Of a stretch of DNA of 64,000 nt, positions 12,963 through 19,621 are shown one piece after another (the stretch's first letter is position 1; each line of letters begins with the position of its first letter). This stretch comes from a virus. Both the position numbers and the translations under genes were made by a program. Location: IMG/VR virus record IMGVR_UViG_3300037189_021352, positions 1-64,000 of that record; one strand, given 5' to 3'. The notes beneath the pieces are model-generated. The model was not told the DNA's origin, made no database searches, and worked only from the letters and a program-made list of their open reading frames with translations.

Positions 12963-15593
12963 TTTGAAAAAGTCTTTAAAGTTTTCATTTAAAGGCAAGC
13001 CAAGTCCTTCTCTAGTTGCCTGATATAAAGTTTTGCCATTAACTGTTATATCATTAGAAACACCTGTGGCTTGTTGAAATCCTGTCTCGTTTTTTTCTTC
13101 TGCAAATTTACGAGCCAAGGAACCAGAAATGCCTTCAACGGCAGATACACCTGCATCTGCATTTCTAGCACCACTACTTTCAAAACTTAATGCTACAATT
13201 TCTCTACCATCAGCTTTGCGTATATCTGCTCTATTCCAATTTGTGAGAAGAGTCTTCATATTTTCTTCTTCTTTACCACTCAAGCGATCATCACCAGCAA
13301 CAAATACTATATTTCTAAATTTCTCATTATACAAATATTTTGCAGCAGCCAGTACTGATGACATAGGTTGAGGCACTATATAAGAAGCAAATTGTGGGTA
13401 TATTTTTTTAATAAACTCCCGTTTGGTGTCTATATCTAATGGATCAGTTTTTTTATTTTGAGAAGTGGAAAGAAATATGAAAGTGTTGCGGCCACCTATT
13501 TCCACTGCCTTTTGCATCAATAATCCATGACCAATAGTGGGAGGATTCATACGCCCAAAACAAAAAGCTGCTACTGGTAATGTTCTTTTATGTTTTACAG
13601 ATTCCAAATCTTGAGGAGTATCTTTTCTTTTTTCAAAGTTAGCTTTACTAAAAACCAATCGATCTATTAATTTAAGTTTATCTTTACCACTGCCAAAAAC
13701 ATACCCCTCATGAGAATCTACTTCTCCGATGAGAGCTTGAATAGGTAACCCGGTTTGTTGCAGATCAATTTGCCTTTTAATATTAAGTTTAAGTTCTGTT
13801 AAGCTAGCCCAAATTGCCCATATACCATACAAACCAGCAGCACCGTCTGTGTAAAGCCATCCATTTTTATTATCACCTAAAAGTTTTAACGTAGCTTTAG
13901 GACTTAATTTCCTTTCCAAATATTGTAAAAATCTAGGAATGATGTCTGTTGCAATATTATTTTGTTCTAACATTGCAGTGATAAATGTGGTCATATTACC
14001 CAACAAACCTTTAGCTTTAATTACTTCAAGTTCTTTTAAAAACTTTTCAACTTCTTCTTTATTGTCATTTATAGTTTTTTTGACATCTGCAACTAAACTT
14101 GTGGGTAGTGTTACTTTAGGTTCTTCTAATAATTCACCAGTTAAAAATGCTACACCTTCATTTTGTTTTAAACCTCGCAAACCTTTTAGAGGCACATCAT
14201 CTCCACCAAAACTTGAAATAAAAGTATGCACTGCGATACCACCAACACTGCGAGAAATGTCTCTACCAGTATCAGAATCTATTTTAACTTTGTATTTTAC
14301 AAGATTTGGTTCAAATACATAATAATCTTTATCTGTATCTGGTACACCAGACCACATAAGATCTCCGAAGAAAAATTGATCTGCAACGTGTGGTGTGGCT
14401 CTTTTAAGAACCGGTACTAATAACGCTTCTGCTCTCCACAAACTTTCTCTAACAGTATTTCTAGATTCGTCATAATTCTTGATAGTGGTAAAATTTAATT
14501 TACCATTAATCATTTTATCATACATGTGTTTATCTACGAATAGAAATTTTCCATTTGGATTTTGTTTAGAGGGTAGTTCTAACCAACCAAAAATTAAAGC
14601 CGGAAAACCATCCCATTTTAAAGAAATTGTTTTACCATTTTTTGCCAAAGAGGTTATTTCTTTAAAGGCTTTCATAGCACCCTCTATACCACCAGTAAAA
14701 ATACTATCTTCCAAATGTTCTATGCCTTCTTCTATTATGGCGCTTTCGTTTTGAGTGTAAAATTGTTTGATGGCGTTCCATTTTTCTGGTTGATCTATTA
14801 ATTTATTCTTAATACCACTGAGACTGGCCAAGTCTCTTCCGGTGGCTGTTGGGCCTAATAATCTTTTTGCCATCTCATCTTTATTATTAGTAATCACTTC
14901 ACCGGTGTCTCGATTTACCAATCCACGATCTGGACTATACTGTAAGTTTCCTTTTCCGGTTTTGGGGTCTACGGTATCACTTGCCAATATTGTTATTGCC
15001 GGGTAAATGTTGTTCCATAGATCCCCTCCTGTCATGCCCGGATCTTTTGAAAAGTCATGGGTGTGTAAAGGCCAAGCCTGGCGCGGCCTTATAATCAAAT
15101 CAACAGAATGATTTTTTCCGTTAGCTGAATAATTTACCGTTAAAGCACTAGAACCAAAAGTTGTATGGTAACCATTATCGGTCATATATTTTGCTAGTTC
15201 CCATCTGCTAGCCGCTAATTGTTCTTTTTGTTTTTTGATCGGATCAGCTAAAATGGTTGCCAGTGCTTTTGGCCCTGTTGGAGTTTTTACCGTTGGGTTA
15301 TGCTCATCTGTATATTCTTTAATATCTTTAGGAAACGCCTTTACTAATTCAGTCGGATCTATTAAAATGTCAATGTCCCCAGAATCTTTTCTACCACCTC
15401 CTCCATAAAGATGATCTGGGTCAAAACTACCAGCACCCCCAGCACCCCAGTATGAATCCAGTTCTGCTTTTTGAAGAATTGGTTGCAGTTTAGATTTAGC
15501 TGTTAAAAAATCTTGTTCATTGACTCGAGAAATTTCGACTCCTTGTTTTGCCAAAACTTTGGCTGCTTCTGAGAAAAACTCTTTGAAATTCAT
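12951..15593 (-). CDS. Triple nucleotidyltransferase protein: Pol-beta-type, KxDG ligase-type and HxGH-type domains
   Basis: Three unrelated nucleotidyl-transfer folds appear in series. (1) Residues ~60-170: Pol-beta-type site, GGGGRKDSGDIDILID with Asp73/Asp75 and a third acid in SVDLII (Asp165). (2) Residues ~320-645: covalent ligase/capping fold with motif I KWDG (Lys326, Asp328), FFFGDLMW, motif IV EGYVF (629-633) and motif V Lys639/Lys641. (3) Residues ~672-830: cytidylyl/adenylyltransferase fold with FCFGRMNPPTIGH (TxGH variant, His689) and ISGSLAR (822-828). The N-terminus MNFKEFFSEAA resembles T4 capsid-targeting leaders; the C-terminus repeats NFKDFF. A late-type octamer lies 13 nt upstream. 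Possible roles: RNA/tRNA repair, NAD-linked chemistry or nucleotidylation of host targets. The domain calls are firm on motifs; the function is open. Confidence 0.8.
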   Translation of the reverse strand: MNFKEFFSEAAKVLAKQGVEISRVNEQDFLTAKSKLQPILQKAELDSYWGAGGAGSFDPDHLYGGGGRKDSGDIDILIDPTELVKAFPKDIKEYTDEHNPTVKTPTGPKALATILADPIKKQKEQLAASRWELAKYMTDNGYHTTFGSSALTVNYSANGKNHSVDLIIRPRQAWPLHTHDFSKDPGMTGGDLWNNIYPAITILASDTVDPKTGKGNLQYSPDRGLVNRDTGEVITNNKDEMAKRLLGPTATGRDLASLSGIKNKLIDQPEKWNAIKQFYTQNESAIIEEGIEHLEDSIFTGGIEGAMKAFKEITSLAKNGKTISLKWDGFPALIFGWLELPSKQNPNGKFLFVDKHMYDKMINGKLNFTTIKNYDESRNTVRESLWRAEALLVPVLKRATPHVADQFFFGDLMWSGVPDTDKDYYVFEPNLVKYKVKIDSDTGRDISRSVGGIAVHTFISSFGGDDVPLKGLRGLKQNEGVAFLTGELLEEPKVTLPTSLVADVKKTINDNKEEVEKFLKELEVIKAKGLLGNMTTFITAMLEQNNIATDIIPRFLQYLERKLSPKATLKLLGDNKNGWLYTDGAAGLYGIWAIWASLTELKLNIKRQIDLQQTGLPIQALIGEVDSHEGYVFGSGKDKLKLIDRLVFSKANFEKRKDTPQDLESVKHKRTLPVAAFCFGRMNPPTIGHGLLMQKAVEIGGRNTFIFLSTSQNKKTDPLDIDTKREFIKKIYPQFASYIVPQPMSSVLAAAKYLYNEKFRNIVFVAGDDRLSGKEEENMKTLLTNWNRADIRKADGREIVALSFESSGARNADAGVSAVEGISGSLARKFAEEKNETGFQQATGVSNDITVNGKTLYQATREGLGLPLNENFKDFFKSTL

Positions 15594-15606
15594 ATTAAAT
15601 ATATTC

Positions 15607-15614
15607 TATTTAGT
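15607..15614 (-). promoter_or_regulatory. Late-type promoter ACTAAATA (minus strand)
   Basis: The octamer ends 13 nt before the ATG at 15593; the same longer spacing occurs at the tail sheath gene. It pairs divergently with the plus-strand copy at 15629. Confidence 0.5.
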
Positions 15615-15628
15615 CTGCTATAGATAAA

Positions 15629-15636
15629 GATAAATA
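15629..15636 (+). promoter_or_regulatory. Late promoter GATAAATA
   Basis: The octamer ends 5 nt before the ATG at 15642. Confidence 0.68.
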
Positions 15637-15641
15637 ACTAT

Positions 15642-15824
15642 ATGCCATATAATATTGTTAAAAAAGGAACTGGGTATAAAGTATGTAAACCATCTGGAAA
15701 ATGTTTTAGTAAAAAGAAATTATCCAAGAAAATGGCTCAAAAACAACGAGCAGCTATTGCCATTCATTCACATGAGTCAGTTAATTACTTTGAACAGCTT
15801 ATAGAATCTATTTTAAATGAATAA
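15642..15824 (+). CDS. Small basic Cys-containing protein, 60 aa
   Basis: The sequence starts MPYNIVKKGTGYKVCK and continues with SGKCFSKKKLSKKMAQKQRAA, a short basic motif seen in many phage small proteins of unknown role. The C-terminus NYFEQLIESILNE resembles the capsid-targeting-like peptides at the N-termini of other late proteins here. The late promoter at 5-nt spacing supports expression with virion genes. It overlaps the next small gene by 8 bp. Confidence 0.65.
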   Translation: MPYNIVKKGTGYKVCKPSGKCFSKKKLSKKMAQKQRAAIAIHSHESVNYFEQLIESILNE

Positions 15825-15993
15825 AAATCTACCATATAGAAATGGTATAGTAAAAACAAAAACACATCCAGAATTGAAATTTGGACAAGTGGTAATAATT
15901 GTGGAGGTTACTCCGGATTTGTACAAAGTTAAAATACACGCCAAAGGCCCTATGATGATTATAGGTATAGAAGATTTAATGGTTACACAATAA
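15817..15993 (+). CDS. Hypothetical protein, 58 aa
   Basis: ATG at 15817 overlaps the preceding stop and opens a 58-codon frame ending TAA at 15991-15993. The peptide starts MNKNLPYRNGIVKTK and looks like a small beta-barrel (FGQVVIIVEVTPDLYKVKIH, then GPMMIIGIEDLMV). The overlap and the domain-like pattern favour a real gene over the antisense frame in the same place. Confidence 0.55.
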   Translation: MNKNLPYRNGIVKTKTHPELKFGQVVIIVEVTPDLYKVKIHAKGPMMIIGIEDLMVTQ

Positions 15994-16031
15994 AATAGTT
16001 GAACACAAGTCAATAAAAATTATAATAAGAT

Positions 16032-16550
16032 ATGGATAAAAATATTTCCAGTCTTATTTCACAAACGGATATTCATAAAGTCGTCAAGGGTTTGGGTACT
16101 ACTATTTCTTATGACTATCGAAATAAAGATTTAAATATAGTTTGCCTTTTAGAGGGCAGTTTGGTTTTTACCGCTAATCTTCTTTTACAAATTAAAATTC
16201 CAGTTAATTTATATTCTATCAAAGTAACTAGTTACGAGGGCAAAACTAGTACTGGTAAATTGACTTATAATGTTAAAGATTTAGATTTTTGTAAAGATAA
16301 AGATATTTTACTAATAGATGACATTCTTGATTCTGGTTTGACTTTATCTACAGTAGTATCAGAAATAAAACAAGCAGGGGCTAATTCAGTGAGAACGTGT
16401 GTATTATTGAATAAGCAAGTAGAAAGAGCAGTGAATATTGTACCAGATTATAAAGCTTTTGATATTGATAATGAATTTGTAATTGGTTTTGGTATGGATT
16501 TTAATGGATTATATCGCAATTTGCCTTATATCGGTATCTTAAAAGGATAA
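16032..16550 (+). CDS. hpt: Hypoxanthine-guanine phosphoribosyltransferase family enzyme
   Basis: The PRPP-binding loop is clear in LLIDDILDSGLTLSTV (residues ~96-111). Upstream are the HPRT-type hood and first loop VCLLEGSLVFTANLL (~39-53) and the YEGKTSTG flexible loop; the C-terminal DNEFVIGFGMDFNGLYRNLPYIG is the usual base-binding end (F/Y-V-G-x-G-D-x). At 172 residues it has normal length. It would turn hypoxanthine or guanine into IMP or GMP, feeding the nucleotide pool together with the RNR, dCMP deaminase and ThyX of this phage. No late octamer is present upstream, in line with early or middle expression. Confidence 0.88.
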   Translation: MDKNISSLISQTDIHKVVKGLGTTISYDYRNKDLNIVCLLEGSLVFTANLLLQIKIPVNLYSIKVTSYEGKTSTGKLTYNVKDLDFCKDKDILLIDDILDSGLTLSTVVSEIKQAGANSVRTCVLLNKQVERAVNIVPDYKAFDIDNEFVIGFGMDFNGLYRNLPYIGILKG

Positions 16551-16553
16551 ATA
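16546..16553 (+). promoter_or_regulatory. Late promoter GATAAATA overlapping the hpt stop
   Basis: The octamer contains the TAA stop of hpt and ends 5 nt before the ATG at 16559. Confidence 0.65.
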
Positions 16554-16558
16554 AAATT

Positions 16559-16882
16559 ATGAACTTTGATTGTTTAGCCAAACAAATTATAGAAGAAAAT
16601 TCTAATTCTTTAATTAGCAATTTTGATTATAGCTGCCGGGTCATGGGTCCAGAAGATGCTGTTCAAGATTTTTTAGCCAGTAAAGATTCTTATAATTCTT
16701 TTATTAAAGATGAAGCAGAAACACATGTTAAAAATAAAGTTGGAGAAGAAATGTATAATAAAGCCATAGAAATAAGACAAAAACGTTTGGCTTCACCAGT
16801 TTTTAATAACAATAATACTATGCCAGAAATTCCTCGTCGCGGATCAGACGCAGCTGTACAACGACAAGGTTGGCGAAATTAG
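16559..16882 (+). CDS. Hypothetical protein, 107 aa
   Basis: The protein is soluble and helical (MNFDCLAKQIIEENSN start) with a disordered, basic C-terminus (PEIPRRGSDAAVQRQGWRN). No family was recognised. The N-terminal FDCLAKQIIEE loosely recalls the capsid-targeting-like leaders, and a late promoter precedes the gene. Confidence 0.55.
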   Translation: MNFDCLAKQIIEENSNSLISNFDYSCRVMGPEDAVQDFLASKDSYNSFIKDEAETHVKNKVGEEMYNKAIEIRQKRLASPVFNNNNTMPEIPRRGSDAAVQRQGWRN

Positions 16883-16922
16883 GTTTGATTATTTTATGTA
16901 GTCATATATTATTTAACATCAT

Positions 16923-17513
16923 ATGACTCGAAAAATTCTACAACGAGAAGTGGTGTTGGTACTTAATAAAAGCTGGCAAGCTATCAATGTTAAAACTCCT
17001 TTAGATGCTCTTTCTATGATGTTTTGTGATGCGGCCACAGGACTTTATATAGAAGGCGAAGATAGTATGACTCCTTTAAAATGGGATGAATGGGTCAAAG
17101 TGCCTTATAATGAAAATGAAGAATATGTTAATACTCCAAGAGGACGTATTTTGATACCCAAAATTATTGTATTGGCAAAATTTAATGAAGTTCCGCGCAA
17201 GAGGCCTAAGTTTACTACTAAAAATCTTTGGGACAGAGATGAAGGAAGGTGTCAATATACCGGTCGCAAATTGACTCCAAATGAAGGCAACATAGATCAT
17301 ATAGTTCCCAAATCAAGAGGAGGTAAAACAGATTGGTCTAATTGTGTGTTGGCTCACAAAGATGTTAATGCTCGTAAGGCGGATAGAACTCCTTCAGAAG
17401 CCGGATTACATTTAATTAGACCGGTTCGAGTGCCTAAATCAATGCCTACTACTTGTTATATTCGTAATTGTTACAACATAAAAGAATGGAGTCCTTTCTT
17501 AATCAACGAATAA
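16923..17513 (+). CDS. HNH endonuclease
   Basis: The HNH site is complete: LWDRDEGRCQYTGRKL, then NIDHIVPKSRGG (His-His core) and WSNCVLAHKDVNARKAD with the metal-binding His/Asn. The N-terminal ~90 residues (VVLVLNKSWQAINVKTPLDAL) are typical of the stand-alone HNH proteins common in bacteria and phages rather than of intron homing enzymes. It would nick or cut DNA; a packaging or repair role is possible. The 3' end overlaps the dCMP deaminase start by 28 bp, suggesting coupling. Confidence 0.85.
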   Translation: MTRKILQREVVLVLNKSWQAINVKTPLDALSMMFCDAATGLYIEGEDSMTPLKWDEWVKVPYNENEEYVNTPRGRILIPKIIVLAKFNEVPRKRPKFTTKNLWDRDEGRCQYTGRKLTPNEGNIDHIVPKSRGGKTDWSNCVLAHKDVNARKADRTPSEAGLHLIRPVRVPKSMPTTCYIRNCYNIKEWSPFLINE

Positions 17514-17923
17514 ATTGGGAAGAGTATGCTCTTCGCATAGCAGAAGTGGCTTCTATGCGAAGTGAAGATCCTTATAAAAAGGTAGGTGCTTGTGCCTTGG
17601 ATGCTAATAATAGAGTTATAGGAGTAGCATATAACGGATTGGCTTCCGGAGTAAATGTAGACAATTCTTTTTGGTCTTCTAGAGACGAAAGAAGAAGATA
17701 TATGATTCACGCGGAAGCTAATTTATTGTCTTTATTTGAAAGGAATAAATGTAATCTTCTAGCATGTACTTTGCTTCCTTGCCAAAGTTGTGCTACGTTA
17801 ATAGCTGCTCATGGAATTAAAAAAGTAGTTTATAAAGAACTTTATAACAGAGATCAATCTGCTTTAGATATTTTTAAATTTTACAACATTGAATGTGTAA
17901 ATATAACATATGAGCAAATTTGA
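17486..17923 (+). CDS. Deoxycytidylate (dCMP) deaminase
   Basis: I choose ATG 17486 (MESFLNQRINW) over an in-frame TTG at 17468. The zinc site is HAEAN (His and catalytic Glu, ~residue 76) with LPCQSC further on. The N-terminal LRIAEVASMRSEDPYKKVGACALD is the usual dCMP deaminase opening. The enzyme turns dCMP into dUMP, the substrate of the ThyX encoded at 58.4-59.1 kb. Normal length for the family (~145 residues). Confidence 0.9.
   Translation: MESFLNQRINWEEYALRIAEVASMRSEDPYKKVGACALDANNRVIGVAYNGLASGVNVDNSFWSSRDERRRYMIHAEANLLSLFERNKCNLLACTLLPCQSCATLIAAHGIKKVVYKELYNRDQSALDIFKFYNIECVNITYEQI
17896..17903 (+). promoter_or_regulatory. Late-type promoter TGTAAATA inside the dCMP deaminase 3' end
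   Basis: The octamer ends 6 nt before the ATG at 17910 and is embedded in coding sequence. Confidence 0.5.
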
Positions 17924-18101
17924 CACATACGTAAGTTCTATTTTAGAAGCGGCTAAACAAAAAATTCCTAAAGATAAAAAATCTAGAGACTACCTGGCTC
18001 ATAGAGATGAAATCATTGCTAAAAGTGAATTCAAAAGAGGTGATAAGAAAAAAGGTGCAGATTTCCTAGCAGCAGCTAAGAGACTAAAAGGAGAAAAGTA
18101 A
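17910..18101 (+). CDS. Small basic protein with capsid-targeting-like N-terminus, 63 aa
   Basis: The start MSKFDTYVSSILEAAKQ resembles T4 internal-protein leaders and contains ILE, a possible prohead-protease (I/L-x-E) site. The remainder is Lys-rich (FKRGDKKKGADFLAAAKRLKG). This fits a small DNA-associated virion-internal protein, by analogy with T4 IPs. A late octamer precedes it. It overlaps the deaminase gene by 14 bp. Confidence 0.6.
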   Translation: MSKFDTYVSSILEAAKQKIPKDKKSRDYLAHRDEIIAKSEFKRGDKKKGADFLAAAKRLKGEK

Positions 18102-18109
18102 AATAAGTA
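18102..18109 (+). promoter_or_regulatory. Late-type promoter AATAAGTA
   Basis: The octamer ends 5 nt before the ATG at 18115. Confidence 0.6.
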
Positions 18110-18114
18110 GTGGA

Positions 18115-18558
18115 ATGATAACTTCCACTACTTCTGAAAAATTTGGTAGATGGGCAGAGGCTTTTGCCCGTTTTTTTGGTACGCCTACCTTTATTATAGG
18201 TCAAACCATAATTGTGTTTATATGGATAGGTATTAACTGTTTTGCTTTTACCACTTTTGATCCTTATCCTTATATTCTTTTAAATTTAGCCTTCAGTACT
18301 CAAGCAGCTTATGCTGCTCCTTTAATACTATTGGCTCAAAGTAGACAATCTGACAGAGATAAATTATGGTCTGATGCAGATGCTAAGCATCGCGAAGAAG
18401 TTAGCCAATCTCTTTTAAGACGACAAAAAACAGCTGCAGAGACTAATAAAAAATTAATCTCTCATATGGAAGAACAATCTATTCAGAATGCTCTTCTTTT
18501 AGAATTAATTCAGCGAGTGGAAGATTTAGCAGCTGAAATACACTCTAAATTGCATTAG
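18115..18558 (+). CDS. DUF1003-family membrane protein
   Basis: The DUF1003 pattern is plain: GTPTFIIGQTIIVFIWIGIN (first membrane helix), FDPYPYILLNLAFSTQAAYAAPLILL (second helix with the conserved Asp-Pro-x-Pro) and QSRQSDRDK after it. The C-terminal ~75 residues form a soluble coiled coil. The family is membrane-located with unknown activity, and its presence in a phage suggests a late membrane or virion role. It overlaps the convergent nrdB by 4 bp. Confidence 0.8.
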   Translation: MITSTTSEKFGRWAEAFARFFGTPTFIIGQTIIVFIWIGINCFAFTTFDPYPYILLNLAFSTQAAYAAPLILLAQSRQSDRDKLWSDADAKHREEVSQSLLRRQKTAAETNKKLISHMEEQSIQNALLLELIQRVEDLAAEIHSKLH

Positions 18559-19616
18559 AGTTCTATTCCTTCAAATTGTGTTAAATCAACTTGTGTGTCT
18601 CTGGCTCCGATTTTATACGAGGAGATCTCTGTTTCTTGAGGAGCAACTTGGACTTTATCTGAATTCATAAACTGATCATACCAAGTACCAAGAGGATTCT
18701 TTTTGATTTCAAAAATCTTTTTATAACCAAGAGATGCCAGTCGGTTGTTAGCCAACCACTCTACATAACCTTTTAGAATATCAGCATTGAGACCGAGTAA
18801 ACTGCCTTTGGAAAACAGATAATCTGCCCATTCTTTTTCAAATTTTACGGCCATTTCATATGCACTATAAACCTTTTCCTCACTAGCTTTAACTATATGT
18901 TGAAAGCCTTCATCTTCATTGTCCCTAAGATAATCTAAAACATTTTTAGAAACCGCTACATGAAGATTTTCATCCCTTGCAATAAGTTTAATAATTTTAC
19001 CATTACCCTCCATTTTACCTCGTGCGGCAAAAAAGAAGCTGCATACAAATGAAGTATAAAAAGAAAGTCCTTCTGTAATTTGTGTAGCCAATAACGCATC
19101 AAAAATTTTTTGTTTAACGTCACCCTCTAAATTAAAAAATTTATCATATTCATTTTTTGTTTCATTGGCTCTTCGTGTTACCTCTGAATCTGATAGAATA
19201 GAATCCCAAAAAACAGATTCATTTGGATATACATTCTTGAGAATGTGTGAATAAGACCTGGAGTGAATGTTGGATTCGAAAAAGGACCATACTTGGATGC
19301 ATGCTTCTAGTTCGGGATTAGAAACATATTGTCCTAAAGTATTCAAACTGCGAGACAACATAGAGTCTGTAGCGGTTTGCCACTTAAGGTTTGTATCAAA
19401 TACAAACCTTTCTGCTTCAGAAAGATCGTGATAGTCATTTCTATCTTTCATCAAACTGACTTCCTTGGCTCTCCAAAAATATTCCTCCATCTGTTCTGCT
19501 AGATCATATAACTTCGGATATTTAAGCTGATCATAACGCTGGAGGGCTAGGGGTTGTCCTAAAAATAAAGGTTGGTTTCTTGTGTCAATATTTTGAGTTG
19601 AGAGTACGGTTTTCAT
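18555..19616 (-). CDS. nrdB: Class I ribonucleotide reductase beta subunit
   Basis: The di-iron/radical subunit is recognised by Asp84 (TATDSMLSRS), the ligand helix FFESNIHSRSY with Tyr122 in the radical position, ITEGLSFYTSF and ARDENLH. With NrdA it reduces ribonucleotides to deoxyribonucleotides. The spacing in the first ligand helix is Glu114-x3-His118, whereas the family norm is ExxH; this is noted separately. Length 353 residues is normal. The gene starts 6 bp after the nrdA stop in the same operon; the last residues (TQFEGIEL) would contact NrdA. Confidence 0.93.
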   Translation of the reverse strand: MKTVLSTQNIDTRNQPLFLGQPLALQRYDQLKYPKLYDLAEQMEEYFWRAKEVSLMKDRNDYHDLSEAERFVFDTNLKWQTATDSMLSRSLNTLGQYVSNPELEACIQVWSFFESNIHSRSYSHILKNVYPNESVFWDSILSDSEVTRRANETKNEYDKFFNLEGDVKQKIFDALLATQITEGLSFYTSFVCSFFFAARGKMEGNGKIIKLIARDENLHVAVSKNVLDYLRDNEDEGFQHIVKASEEKVYSAYEMAVKFEKEWADYLFSKGSLLGLNADILKGYVEWLANNRLASLGYKKIFEIKKNPLGTWYDQFMNSDKVQVAPQETEISSYKIGARDTQVDLTQFEGIEL

Positions 19617-19621
19617 AAAAG

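Noticed and set aside
15813-16013. Antisense 66-residue frame
   Set aside because: The plus-strand 58-codon frame at 15817-15993 overlaps the upstream stop in the usual coupled way and fits the operon direction.
17468-17485. TTG start for the dCMP deaminase
   Set aside because: The ATG at 17486 gives the usual family N-terminus; the six extra residues have no support.
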